Origin: Desulfosporosinus meridiei DSM 13257
Lineage (GTDB): Bacteria > Bacillota > Desulfitobacteriia > Desulfitobacteriales > Desulfitobacteriaceae
Direction: 5' to 3'
Assembly (NCBI RefSeq): GCF_000231385.2
Contig: NC_018515.1
Location: forward strand, 2,314,501 to 2,378,500
DNA: 64,000 bases
The position numbers were made by a program, and so were the translations under genes. Numbering within the stretch: the first letter of the stretch is position 1; every line of letters starts with the position of its first letter. The notes beneath the pieces are model-generated. The model was not told the DNA's origin. It ran no database searches and was given only the letters and a program-made list of their open reading frames with translations. This document shows, piece by piece, positions 46,801 through 55,086 of this stretch.

Positions 46801-47688
46801 ATGCTTGAAAAAAGGCTAGCCCAGACTGGTGAGATTGATCAACTTAAAGAGTTATGGAGACTTTGCTTCGGTGATCCTAAGGATTATATTGATTTATACT
46901 TTGCCAACCGTTATAAGAATGAAAATACGTGTATTTTGCTCAAAAACAATGAGATTTTGGCAATGCTTACTATGTTGCCTGTCAAAACTGTGTTCAAGGA
47001 TCATTGCAGTATTGATACAGCTATGTTATATGCTATTGGAACCCACCCAAGCTGGCAAAACAATGGTTTTGCTACTCAATTAATGGATTTTAGTAACCAA
47101 TATCTGAGGGCGAACAAATATGGACTTTCTATTTTAGTACCGGCAAAGAAAGAGCTCTTTGCATACTATCATAGGCGTGGCTATCAAGATGGGTTTTACG
47201 TTAGGGAGACTTTTCTTAATCGGACTGATGTAGATTGCTTGCCAATCGAAAAGCAATTAAATTGTGAAATACGATCGGCGACTCCGGAAGACTATAATAG
47301 AATAAGGAATAGACAGCTAGAAGGCCGACTTTATATTTCTTATCTTGATAAAGACATTCTCTACCAAAAAGAAATATCCCAGTACTCTGGCGCTGACATT
47401 TATGCTATTAATTTAGAAGGAATTGAAGGATGCTTTGCTGTTGAAAGAGTATCTTCAGATGTTGTCTTGATCAAAGAATGCTTGCTTCCTGAAGAGTTGC
47501 TAAACCCAGCAATCAAGCAGATTGTCCAACAAATTACCGCAAAGGAATATATACTCCGCACCCCCGCTTACTTAGGTGAACAATTAGGAGGTTCCCTACG
47601 TCTATTTGGACTGATTAAATCAAACAACGAAGAGGATGTAAGAATTTCCCCGAAAGACTTAGGGTATCTGGGGTTGGCTTTTGATTGA
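46801..47688 (+). CDS. GNAT family N-acetyltransferase (Eis-like)
   Basis: A 295-aa protein. The N-terminal GNAT domain contains the acetyl-CoA loop IGTHPSWQNNGFATQLMDF (about residues 79-97) and a YHRRGY motif near 121. A second, degenerate GNAT-like half is expected for this length, as in Eis-type enzymes. GGAG lies upstream of the ATG at a rather long distance. It pairs naturally with the preceding DUF2156 gene, so the two may act on one substrate; this is inference. Confidence 0.82.
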   Translation: MLEKRLAQTGEIDQLKELWRLCFGDPKDYIDLYFANRYKNENTCILLKNNEILAMLTMLPVKTVFKDHCSIDTAMLYAIGTHPSWQNNGFATQLMDFSNQYLRANKYGLSILVPAKKELFAYYHRRGYQDGFYVRETFLNRTDVDCLPIEKQLNCEIRSATPEDYNRIRNRQLEGRLYISYLDKDILYQKEISQYSGADIYAINLEGIEGCFAVERVSSDVVLIKECLLPEELLNPAIKQIVQQITAKEYILRTPAYLGEQLGGSLRLFGLIKSNNEEDVRISPKDLGYLGLAFD

Positions 47689-47718
47689 ACGGGGCGAGAT
47701 TAGTATCTCGCCCCGTTC
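47687..47718. terminator. Bidirectional terminator between convergent genes
   Basis: GAACGGGGCGAGAT (47687-47700) pairs exactly with 47705-47718 across TAGT. It overlaps the stop of the GNAT gene and lies 17 bases beyond the minus-strand gene end. T-runs are weak on both sides. Confidence 0.8.
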
Positions 47719-47734
47719 TCGTTATAGTACTAAA

Positions 47735-48175
47735 CTATCTTTTTCTCTTTGCCATAAGATTGCTGATAAATCCTTTAATTCCACCTTTTTTAGGTTCTTC
47801 CCAGGCTGGCTGTAAAGGGAGTTGTCCGCGTTGGTCTGGATATCCTTGATTAAATCTCTGAGGTGAGGGTGAATATCCTTGAACTTGCTGGCCTTGCATC
47901 CCAGGTATAGGAGATTGTTGTAGTGTGCCAAATCCTTGAGGAGGGTATCCGGGTGCCGAGTAGCCTTGACCACCTGGGTTTTGTGGATTGTTTCTCCAAT
48001 TAGGATTCCTGCCAATTTGTCCTCTGCCTGCCGAGGGAAATCTCTGAAAGCTCTGATCTGGCCTCCATGTCTGGTTATTTGGGTTGAATTGCCCCATTGG
48101 TATAGGTTGGTAACCTGGATTTTGTTGGGGCAGGGATTGTTGATTCCAGAATGGGTTTATTCTATCATAAGACAT
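47735..48175 (-). CDS. Pro/Gln/Gly-rich YppG-like spore protein
   Basis: A 146-aa low-complexity protein (Asn, Pro, Gln, Gly, Arg) starting MSYDRINPFWNQQ and ending with a basic helix KKGGIKGFISNLMAKRKR, the layout of YppG-type coat-associated proteins. GGAGATGAT upstream on the minus strand is a reasonable ribosome-binding site. No enzyme motif. Most of its length is predicted disordered. Coat or cortex association is inferred from composition and C-terminus only. Confidence 0.72.
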   Translation of the reverse strand: MSYDRINPFWNQQSLPQQNPGYQPIPMGQFNPNNQTWRPDQSFQRFPSAGRGQIGRNPNWRNNPQNPGGQGYSAPGYPPQGFGTLQQSPIPGMQGQQVQGYSPSPQRFNQGYPDQRGQLPLQPAWEEPKKGGIKGFISNLMAKRKR

Positions 48176-48404
48176 AATATCATCTCCACATCAAACCATA
48201 ATAGGTAATATATTCTAGATTATTCAGATCTTCAGGGTTTCGCCACAAATGTGGTCGTAATCTATATTAGCAATTTACTGAGGGTAGAACCCCCTGCCCT
48301 TGCCGCAGCACATTAGAAACCTTGGCTGGCGCCCGAAGACACTGGCTTCGCATGTATCAAACCTTCTTGCAGTATACAACGAAAGTTATACTTTCTGACT
48401 AGTA
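48176..48404. other. Structured leader upstream of the YppG-like gene
   Basis: No protein gene. Local stems include CCACA/TGTGG (about 48243-48254) and CGAAG/CTTCG (about 48333-48350), and the middle is GC-rich (CCCCCTGCCCTTGCCGC). It would form the 5' region of the minus-strand transcript. No riboswitch class is recognised. Confidence 0.35.
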
Positions 48405-48430
48405 CAAAAAACCGAAGCAAGCTTCGGTTC
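48405..48430 (-). terminator. Terminator of the YtxH-like gene
   Basis: On the minus strand: ACCGAAGC-TT-GCTTCGGT followed by TTTTTG, about 70 bases downstream of the stop at 48500. Confidence 0.9.
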
Positions 48431-48499
48431 ATAGTTGACGATTGTGTTTAATAGTACATTTGTTAAAAAGTAAAAGACTGTGAGGTGTGCTACTATTTA

Positions 48500-48910
48500 C
48501 TAAACTTCTACTGTTGGGTCATCTGTTGGGTCATCTGTTATGTCTTCTATTAGATTTTCTGTAGGAACTTCGATTTCTTCAATTTTCAAACTTGTTTTTG
48601 TCAGGGCACCATTTTGAATCTCAGATATCAATGTTTTAAAATTTTCAACGAACTGTTTTTTTTTCTGGAGCCAATTTTTGCCGGTATTAAAGGTTACTTG
48701 AGTTTTCTCCTCGACATTTTGCAAAGCGCTCTGTGCTTTGTCTTTAATCACAACGGCTTTTTCTCCTAATTTGTGTGCCTGGTCCGCTAGATCTTGGCGC
48801 AATTCCTGACCGCTTTTAGGAGCTAGTAATAGGCCGGTTACTGCACCGGCAAGACTTCCAAACACGGCTGCCTTAATAACCTTTTTCCGCTCGACCTTGC
48901 TTTTCGCCAT
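48500..48910 (-). CDS. YtxH domain protein
   Basis: A 136-aa protein. The N-terminal YtxH segment has one hydrophobic helix (VIKAAVFGSLAGAVTGLLLA, residues about 10-29) followed by PKSGQELRQDL. A long amphipathic coiled-coil region (about 40-100) leads to an acidic tail with a short TDDPTDDPT repeat. The ATG at 48910 follows AAAGGAGTGG; the in-frame upstream ATG at 48952 is poorly placed. General stress and envelope association are typical of the family, but the function is unknown. Confidence 0.85.
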   Translation of the reverse strand: MAKSKVERKKVIKAAVFGSLAGAVTGLLLAPKSGQELRQDLADQAHKLGEKAVVIKDKAQSALQNVEEKTQVTFNTGKNWLQKKKQFVENFKTLISEIQNGALTKTSLKIEEIEVPTENLIEDITDDPTDDPTVEV

Positions 48911-49220
48911 CTTTTCCACTCCTTTGAACTTAACAATTTGACTAAAAGTCATTTTAATAGTTCCGCATCTGAGAATTATCAGGAAAGTATACTCATCAAA
49001 TAACTAATAAATATGTGACGGTTTATGTGGTACTTAAGGGGGAAGATATAGTACGGGGGTCGTGTTTGAATACAAAGTCATACTTTCATAGTTGATTTTT
49101 TCAGATCTAACCTATTATATGCTTCCAAATAGAAAACGCCTCAAGAACATCCCGTTTAAAGATTACATAAGATAGAATTAGATGACATAATTTTGTAGCT
49201 CAGATAGAGGAGGATTGACA
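48911..49220. other. Divergent intergenic region
   Basis: About 310 bases without a gene, between two divergent small genes. It should hold both promoters. GAGGAGG at 49207-49213 is the ribosome-binding site of the next gene. No palindrome or repeat stood out. Confidence 0.4.
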
Positions 49221-49589
49221 ATGTCAACCGATGATTTCATCAGGTCAAAGAGCGACTTGGTACATAAACCATTTACAAGTGTTGTAATTTTGCGTAAGAA
49301 TTATCTGGGCATTGTCAATGCTTATCCTTCACCTTCACCAATGCATTCTTTACCGAACCATTGTTCAACCAAACCAGATTATCACCCTGAATTTGTTAAT
49401 GTCCAATCTAGCCAACAAACAATTAGAAAAAATGAACCATTCAAACTAGGTCAAAAGGTTGATGAAATTGTAAGTTTAAACAAAGCCCTCTATTTTACTC
49501 CACCAAAGAGGTTTGTAAAACTACTATGCCTCGTCATAACTTTGAGTGGGATACTGATAGTTAAAAATAAAAAGTGGAAATTTCACTGA
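49221..49589 (+). CDS. Uncharacterised small protein with C-terminal hydrophobic segment
   Basis: A 122-aa protein. The first 90 residues are polar, with a Pro/Ser-rich part (AYPSPSPMHSLPNH). The end has a hydrophobic stretch (FVKLLCLVITLSGILIV) and a basic tail, so it may be tail-anchored. ATG at 49221 with GAGGAGG eight bases upstream; a TTG at 49215 is less likely. A terminator follows at 49632. No family recognised. Confidence 0.55.
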   Translation: MSTDDFIRSKSDLVHKPFTSVVILRKNYLGIVNAYPSPSPMHSLPNHCSTKPDYHPEFVNVQSSQQTIRKNEPFKLGQKVDEIVSLNKALYFTPPKRFVKLLCLVITLSGILIVKNKKWKFH

Positions 49590-49631
49590 TATATAAGGTT
49601 TACAGGAGAATATAACTCTAAATTATAAACT

Positions 49632-49676
49632 AAGGAATAGGCACTCTAAGTTATAGGATAGAGAGCTTATTCCTTT
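49632..49676 (+). terminator. Terminator-like hairpin
   Basis: AAGGAATAGGC-ACTCT pairs with AGAGAGCTTATTCCTT with two imperfect pairs; the arm ends in TTCCTTTTG. Confidence 0.7.
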
Positions 49677-49841
49677 TGTCTCAAGATTGATATCTTCATT
49701 TGAGTCAGTTTAATATCTAAGTGAAGATTTAGAAGAAGTCGAAAAGAAGGTTATCTAACTGTTTGTAAAAGTTGTATAAATATAGTAAACCACACAAATA
49801 ATAGGCTTGAAGGTGTTTTTTTCTACAAAGGAGGGCGAACA

Positions 49842-50057
49842 ATGTCAGAACAAGATCAGATGCTTACTCAACGCGAAACTATTGAGCTTCATGAACTTCT
49901 TAGTATTGAAGTAATGGCAAAGAAAAAACTCAAAACTACTAAAACGACAATCCAAGATTATAGTGAACTTTCAAGTTATGTCGATGATGTTATTAATGCT
50001 AAAGAACAGAACGTTGAAGAATTAAAACAATTTATTAGTAGTAACGTACTACAATAG
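49842..50057 (+). CDS. Spore coat CotF-like protein, N-terminal-half type, copy 1
   Basis: A 71-aa, all-helical protein (TQRETIELHELLSIEVMAKK, then a second helix ending VLQ). It matches the first helical pair of the CotF/ferritin-like spore coat family, which in Clostridia is often split into two small genes. AAAGGAGGGCG precedes the ATG. It is followed 13 bases later by its partner at 50071, and the pair is repeated at 50402/50627. Confidence 0.75.
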   Translation: MSEQDQMLTQRETIELHELLSIEVMAKKKLKTTKTTIQDYSELSSYVDDVINAKEQNVEELKQFISSNVLQ

Positions 50058-50070
50058 GAGGTGTTATTAT

Positions 50071-50367
50071 ATGGGCTGGTTTGAGGATCTATTTGGAATT
50101 CAAGATTCTGACACTACTAAGATGGCGGAAAAAGAAATTGCTATTGATATGCTGAAAGATTCGAAGTTTATGCTTAATTCAATGTCTATGGCGATAACTG
50201 AAACAACCAATCCTCAACTAAGAGAAATTCTTAAAAGGCAACTTAATAGCTCAATCCAAAACCACTTTCGATTGGTCGACCTATCTGTTCAAAATAATTG
50301 GTATCTGCCACGCTCAACACCCATCGAACAAGTTAAACAAGATTATGAAGAAGCTTCAACTACTTAG
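50071..50367 (+). CDS. Spore coat CotF-like protein, C-terminal-half type, copy 1
   Basis: A 98-aa helical protein containing DMLKDSKFMLNSMSMAITET and NHFRLVDLSVQNNWYLP, the second being the typical CotF end. AGGAGGTG precedes the ATG. It probably forms a four-helix unit with the 71-aa product just upstream. Expected in the mother cell and on the spore coat; the location is inferred from family. Confidence 0.82.
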   Translation: MGWFEDLFGIQDSDTTKMAEKEIAIDMLKDSKFMLNSMSMAITETTNPQLREILKRQLNSSIQNHFRLVDLSVQNNWYLPRSTPIEQVKQDYEEASTT

Positions 50368-50401
50368 TTCTTAAGAAAATAACGTGCTAGGAGGGATTAG
50401 G

Positions 50402-50611
50402 TTGGCAAAACAAAATGAACTTACCACTCACGAAATGCTGGAGTTGCATGAAATACTATGTAATGAGACATTAGGAATAAAAAAAATTGAATCGATGATA
50501 AGTATAGTTAAAGACCAAGAACTTGCTTCTTATATCAAAAATAACGTAACTGCCCGCCGTGAAAAATTAAAGGGATTTCAGGATCTGGTTTTCGATAAGA
50601 CTCTTCAATGA
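50402..50611 (+). CDS. Spore coat CotF-like protein, N-terminal-half type, copy 2
   Basis: A 69-aa paralogue of the product at 49842 (THEMLELHEILCNETLGIKK). The TTG at 50402 is chosen because AGGAGGG lies eight bases upstream; an in-frame GTG at 50384 precedes that site. Thirty-four bases after the previous gene, same operon. Confidence 0.75.
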   Translation: MAKQNELTTHEMLELHEILCNETLGIKKIESMISIVKDQELASYIKNNVTARREKLKGFQDLVFDKTLQ

Positions 50612-50626
50612 TAGGAGGTTAAATAT

Positions 50627-50896
50627 ATGCCAACATTCACAAATGCCTTAAGTGACCAAGATATTGTTAATGACATGTTGAAAGACTCCAAGTTTGCAAT
50701 TCATTCACTATCTGTAGCACTTGGAGAGAGTACTTCGACTGTCTTCAGAGAAAAACTTGTTAATCAGTTGAACACCTGCATAGATGATCACTTTAAGTTA
50801 AGTGACTTTGCTGCTCAGAAAAATTGGTATCAGCCTTATCAGTCACCGGAACAGCAGTTGCAGCAGGACATCAATACTAGTTTAGGCTATGTATAA
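50627..50896 (+). CDS. Spore coat CotF-like protein, C-terminal-half type, copy 2
   Basis: An 89-aa paralogue of 50071 (DMLKDSKFAIHSLSVALGES, then DHFKLSDFAAQKNWYQPYQ). ATAGGAGGT precedes the ATG. It ends the four-gene cluster, just before a 27-bp perfect hairpin. Confidence 0.83.
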   Translation: MPTFTNALSDQDIVNDMLKDSKFAIHSLSVALGESTSTVFREKLVNQLNTCIDDHFKLSDFAAQKNWYQPYQSPEQQLQQDINTSLGYV

Positions 50897-50902
50897 AACT
50901 AT

Positions 50903-50977
50903 ATTCAATCTAAAAATGCATTGGCGAGAGGGATTTAAATCTCGCCAATGCATTTTTAGATTGAATTTCTTCTTTTG
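50903..50977 (+). terminator. 27-bp perfect hairpin terminating the coat cluster
   Basis: Bases 50903-50929 are the exact complement of 50940-50966 (27 bp, starting ATTCAATCTAAAAATGC), with a 10-base loop, followed by TTCTTCTTTT. Unusually long for a simple terminator. Confidence 0.85.
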
Positions 50978-51123
50978 TCAGGCATCTAAAGCACATAAAA
51001 TATTTGCAGACAATTTAAAATACAATAAAATATATGGAATATTTGTATTGTAATAAAGGTAATAAAAGGAAGGAATATGCTTTGCCTAAGTGAATGATTA
51101 AGCTTTAATAGGAGGGGAAGAGT

Positions 51124-51267
51124 ATGTCATTAAACACACAATTCAGTAAAGAGAAGAGGCTAGAATTCAAAGAGAGAGAAAACAGAGAACAGATTTTTAC
51201 TATCTTAGGAACTGTAAGTGCAGGGATTATTGTTTTAGTTTTTGTTGTTGCCAAGTTAATTAATTAA
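51124..51267 (+). CDS. Small single-pass membrane protein, 47 aa
   Basis: A short frame starting MSLNTQFSKEKRLEFK, a charged helix, then a hydrophobic C-terminal helix (ILGTVSAGIIVLVFVVAKLI). GGAGGGG lies six bases before the ATG. Topology suggests a tail-anchored protein. No family recognised. A terminator-like hairpin follows at 51345. Confidence 0.65.
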   Translation: MSLNTQFSKEKRLEFKERENREQIFTILGTVSAGIIVLVFVVAKLIN

Positions 51268-51344
51268 TTTTGGATAATAGTAACTGGTTGATGTGGTATA
51301 ATCTTTTTTGTAGCAAATGGCAATTTGATATGGAGATTTATATT

Positions 51345-51378
51345 TGCCAGTTCATTTTCGATTAGCTGGCTTTTTTTC
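51345..51378 (+). terminator. Short terminator
   Basis: GCCAG (51346-51350) pairs with CTGGC (51366-51370), followed by seven T. Stem short, T-run good. Confidence 0.5.
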
Positions 51379-51475
51379 TCTAAGATTAGTAAAAGTCAAA
51401 GCAGGTATTACTCAAATATTTTAAGAAGTTAATATCATTTCGGGGTTAAATCAATAGCTAGAAAAGCATCAAGTA

Positions 51476-51503
51476 ACAAAAATGACGCCTTAATCAAAGC
51501 GTC
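51476..51503 (-). terminator. Terminator of the 31-aa minus-strand ORF
   Basis: On the minus strand: GACGC, loop TTTGATTAAG, GCGTC, then ATTTTTG. The loop includes the stop codon of the small ORF. It could work on the plus strand too (TCCCTTTTTC). Confidence 0.5.
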
Positions 51504-51585
51504 TCCCTTTTTCTTTAAGATGTGCCCCATAATTGAAAACCAGAATTAATAATAAGCAGATAATGTACAAAATTAAATACTTCAT
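51490..51585 (-). CDS. Possible 31-aa membrane peptide
   Basis: A minus-strand frame from ATG 51585 to TAA 51490, MKYLILYIICLLLILVFNYG followed by AHLKEKGRRFD: one hydrophobic helix and a basic tail. The ribosome-binding site is weak (GTTGGTG). A terminator-like hairpin overlapping the stop is the main extra support. It lies 40 bases downstream of the 89-aa gene and could be cotranscribed with it. Confidence 0.4.
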   Translation of the reverse strand: MKYLILYIICLLLILVFNYGAHLKEKGRRFD

Positions 51586-51624
51586 ATAACACCAACTTCT
51601 ATAATTCCTTGCTCTGCATCAAAT

Positions 51625-51894
51625 TTAGCCTATTAAATACCTTTCTATATCACTAAAGGAATTGCCAAAAGTAACAGCGGATATTCTCTTTCCTTTAATA
51701 TACTTATGGGTCAGGTTTTTTTTGAAAGTCTTTTTGTAGTATGCAAGAAGACTTTCAAAGTTATCGACTTGGTTTATAATTATCTCAGGCTTGATAAAGC
51801 CATCTATTTCGATTTGGACTCCAACATATTGGTAATCAAGTTCTTTTGCGCGTTCAAAGGTACAGCTCAAATATTCAAGGGTTAAAGATCCCAT
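51625..51894 (-). CDS. Uncharacterised protein, 89 aa
   Basis: Soluble alpha/beta protein starting MGSLTLEYLSCTFERAKEL, with YVGVQIEIDGF and ending SFSDIERYLIG. The ATG at 51894 has GAGGAG eight bases upstream on the minus strand. Family not recognised. It is divergent from the ROK regulator; the 194 bases between them are AT-rich and should hold both promoters. Confidence 0.65.
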   Translation of the reverse strand: MGSLTLEYLSCTFERAKELDYQYVGVQIEIDGFIKPEIIINQVDNFESLLAYYKKTFKKNLTHKYIKGKRISAVTFGNSFSDIERYLIG

Positions 51895-52088
51895 CACTAA
51901 TTCTCCTCATTATCAATCTAGTATTAAGAATATATTAAAATGTGTCTCTCCGTAATGACCTAAACATCCTATCATGAATAGGTCTAAAGACTCATTGGAT
52001 TAACATTAGTCATTTCAATTGATAAATCTGTTTAAATGTAATAATATAAACACATTAATAAAAGACATTTATGAAAGTCGGGGATAAG

Positions 52089-53210
52089 ATGATTAATAGA
52101 GTTAATAGCATGGAAGTGAGAAAGATTAATCGCAATGCTATCTATAAGTTTTTATATAAGCGGGATCCAATCTCAATTCAAGAAATAGCCCAGTCCTTAA
52201 ATATGAGTTTACCTACGGTTACTCAAAATATCAAAGAATTGCAAGAAAGAGATTTAATTATTGAAACTGGTTTATTTGAATCAACAGGTGGTAGAAAGGC
52301 AAAGGCGATAACCTTTAATAGCCAGAAATATGCTATTGGCTTAGATATCACCCGAAATCATGTTGGAATTGTATTAATTGATTTAAGTGGGAAGTTACTT
52401 AAAAATGTACGCAAGCAGTATCCATTTGTCAACTCCAAAGAGTATTTTCAGGGCGTTGGTAACTTAGTAAAGGAATTTATTGATGAGAGCACTATTGAAA
52501 GTTCTAAAATTCTGGGTGTAGGTATAGCATTACCCGCAATATTATCAGCTGATAAACAAACTGTTAATTATGCAACTGTTATCGATTTCCAAGGGGGAAG
52601 CGTGAAGGAATTTTGTGAGTTTATACCTTATCCCTGCATTTTGAGTAACGATGCTAATGCGGCAGGGGTTGCAGAACTATGGAATGAAGACGATATTCAA
52701 AATGTGGTATATCTCTCTCTTAATAATAGTGTTGGTGGATCTATTATAATAGGAAAGAATATTTTTTCGGGACAAAATCAACGTAGTGGCGAGTTTGGAC
52801 ATATGACAATTGTTCAAGATGGACGCACTTGTTACTGTGGTCAAAAGGGCTGTGTTGATGTATATTGTTCAGCTAAAATCCTATCAGACAGTACTAACGG
52901 AAGTATTGCTGAGTTTTTTAGACTCTTAAAATTAAACAATGAACCTCAAAAAACTCTTTGGGATGAATATCTTTCACATTTAGTTGTAGTTATTAATAAC
53001 TTAAGAATGCTTTATGACTGTAATGTAATTATAGGCGGATATGCTGGAGCCTATATGGACGAATACATTGAGGAATTGAGAGAATTAGTCTCAAAAAGAA
53101 ATTCATTTGAGGTTGACGGAAAGTATTTGCATGTCTGCAAATACAAGTTAGAAGCCACAGCTGTCGGAGCAGCTTTACAACACGTGGAGAATTTTATCAA
53201 TAATATTTAG
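52089..53210 (+). CDS. ROK-family transcriptional repressor
   Basis: A 373-aa protein. The N-terminal winged HTH (about residues 12-70, ISIQEIAQSLNMSLPTVTQN) is followed by a ROK sugar-kinase-like domain with AIGLDITRNHVGIVLIDLSG and GGRKAKAI. The zinc-binding Cys cluster CYCGQKGCVDVYCS sits near residue 252. The layout is that of XylR/NagC regulators. The ATG at 52089 is preferred (GGGG about seven bases upstream); an in-frame ATG at 52071 lacks a site. Likely represses the pentitol transporter operon starting at 53574, with a sugar or polyol as inducer. Confidence 0.88.
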   Translation: MINRVNSMEVRKINRNAIYKFLYKRDPISIQEIAQSLNMSLPTVTQNIKELQERDLIIETGLFESTGGRKAKAITFNSQKYAIGLDITRNHVGIVLIDLSGKLLKNVRKQYPFVNSKEYFQGVGNLVKEFIDESTIESSKILGVGIALPAILSADKQTVNYATVIDFQGGSVKEFCEFIPYPCILSNDANAAGVAELWNEDDIQNVVYLSLNNSVGGSIIIGKNIFSGQNQRSGEFGHMTIVQDGRTCYCGQKGCVDVYCSAKILSDSTNGSIAEFFRLLKLNNEPQKTLWDEYLSHLVVVINNLRMLYDCNVIIGGYAGAYMDEYIEELRELVSKRNSFEVDGKYLHVCKYKLEATAVGAALQHVENFINNI

Positions 53211-53532
53211 TAGTGATTTATTATTATCGAGATCCTAGATCCTTGATAGGGAAACCTTAGTTACTCAGACAAATACTTGAATTTTTATGGAAAATATTGT
53301 AGTGAATTGAAATTGCAAAATTAATCTGAAATGTATAACTTTACAAGTAAAATGTAGGTTGACTTAGGCGAAAAATGAGTTATAATTTTATTGGAACTTA
53401 TTAAAACATATTTACAAAAGTCTTATATAAATCGCAGGAAACAAGTTATTTTTACATTAACATGATTTAAGTCGAGAAAAATGAGGGATCTTAAGAGAAA
53501 AGATTCTATACCAATTACGGAAAATCAGCAAG

Positions 53533-53563
53533 CATGAGAAAGGATTATTCAAATAATCTCATG
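53533..53563. promoter_or_regulatory. Palindromic operator candidate before the ABC transporter operon
   Basis: Two nested inverted repeats: CATGAGA/TCTCATG (53533-53539 with 53557-53563) and GATTATT/AATAATC (53543-53549 with 53552-53558). They end 10 bases before the ATG at 53574, next to its GGGGGAAG ribosome-binding site. It could be the ROK binding site, or an RNA hairpin controlling translation. The rest of 53211-53532 is AT-rich with no gene. Confidence 0.5.
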
Positions 53564-53573
53564 GGGGAAGAAA

Positions 53574-55085
53574 ATGAAAGATAATATTAAGCTGCGGGTG
53601 TCACAAATTGAAAAGTCTTTTCCGGGTGTTAAAGCTCTAGACAAAATTGATTTTGCCGTAAAAAAAGGTTCGGTTCATGTTCTGTGTGGAGAGAACGGGG
53701 CCGGTAAATCTACCTTAATGAAAATCATTAATGGAATTTATCAACCGGATAGCGGTCAGATCTATATAGACGAAAAACCTGTAAAAATCAGTAATCCTAT
53801 CCAGGCAAGAACTCTTGGAATTTCCATGATATTCCAAGAGATGAGTTATGTGCCGGAGATGACCGTAGAAGAAAATCTCTTTCTCGGAAATCTCCCCGTC
53901 AAAAAGTTCGGTAATGTTAATTGGAAAGAGGTAAGACAACGCACTCAAGACCTCTTAGTGGCGGAAAACCTTCCATACTCACCGACGACTCCACTCAAGG
54001 ATCTAACTATCTCAGATATTCAGATGTTGGAAATTATTAAAGCCATTTCTTACAAGTCTGATATCATCATTATGGACGAGCCGACTTCAGCAATTACCCT
54101 TAAAGAAGTAGAGAAGCTATTCGTAAAGATAAGAGAACTTAAGGCACGTGGAGTAAGCATTATCTATATATCTCATAAGTTAGATGAAGTTTTCCAGATC
54201 GCCGATGATATAACGGTGTTAAGAGATGGAACAGTTGTAGAAAGCCACCCTAAGGAAGAGCTGGATATTGAAACAGTAATCGCCTTAATGGTAGGACGTA
54301 AACTGACTACGACATTTCCCAAGGAGCAAGTTCCTATCGGGGAAGATATGCTTCAAGTTGAAAACTTCACTTATCCCAATTTATTTCATAACGTAAATTT
54401 CCACGTAAAAAAGGGTGAGATTTTGGGATTTGCCGGGCTAATGGGTTCAGGACGAACTGAAGTTATGCGTTCATTATTTGGTCTGGAACCTAAAACAGCA
54501 GGTGTAGTGAAGATAAAAGGTCAAGAAGTTAAGATTACCAATGTTCAGCAGAGCATTCAGCATGGAATGGTCATGCTTTCAGAAGACAGGCGACGATATG
54601 GTATTATCCCTATGCGCTCCGTTAAGGAAAATACGACTCTCTCTAACCTGAAATCCGTTTTTTATTCCTGCAGAAACCACAAAAAAATCGAGAGAAAATT
54701 AGTCTCAGAAATCCTTAACAAAATGAAAATTAAAACACCAACCATTGATACCCCGATTGCTACTTTGAGTGGAGGTAATCAACAAAAAGTGGTTCTCGCT
54801 AAATGGATGTTGAGAAATCCGGATATTCTAATCTTGGATGAGCCAACTCGCGGGATTGATGTTGGGGCTAAATATGAAATATACAAGCTTATGACTGATT
54901 TGGCTAAAGAAGGTAAAGTTGTAATTATCGTTTCTTCTGAACTCCCCGAGGTCATTGGAATGTGTGATAGGATTTATGTCATGGCGAAAGGGACAATTAC
55001 CGGGGAGATAAATCGAGAAGATTTTTCTCAAGAACTCATTATGAAATATGCTACTGGGACTCTAACAGCAGGGGGGGTGAACTAA
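53574..55085 (+). CDS. Sugar ABC transporter ATP-binding protein (RbsA/XylG-type)
   Basis: A 503-aa double ATPase. First half: Walker A CGENGAGKSTLM (about residues 38-49), Walker B IIIMDEPTS near 161. Second half: GLMGSGRTEVMRSLFG (a degenerate Walker A), signature LSGGNQQK near 400 and Walker B LILDEPTRGIDVGAKYEI near 420. This is the CUT2 family, which takes up pentoses and related sugars. It is immediately followed by the permease, with a 1-base gap. The polyol dehydrogenase and xylulokinase downstream suggest a pentitol substrate. Confidence 0.94.
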   Translation: MKDNIKLRVSQIEKSFPGVKALDKIDFAVKKGSVHVLCGENGAGKSTLMKIINGIYQPDSGQIYIDEKPVKISNPIQARTLGISMIFQEMSYVPEMTVEENLFLGNLPVKKFGNVNWKEVRQRTQDLLVAENLPYSPTTPLKDLTISDIQMLEIIKAISYKSDIIIMDEPTSAITLKEVEKLFVKIRELKARGVSIIYISHKLDEVFQIADDITVLRDGTVVESHPKEELDIETVIALMVGRKLTTTFPKEQVPIGEDMLQVENFTYPNLFHNVNFHVKKGEILGFAGLMGSGRTEVMRSLFGLEPKTAGVVKIKGQEVKITNVQQSIQHGMVMLSEDRRRYGIIPMRSVKENTTLSNLKSVFYSCRNHKKIERKLVSEILNKMKIKTPTIDTPIATLSGGNQQKVVLAKWMLRNPDILILDEPTRGIDVGAKYEIYKLMTDLAKEGKVVIIVSSELPEVIGMCDRIYVMAKGTITGEINREDFSQELIMKYATGTLTAGGVN

Positions 55086-55086
55086 A

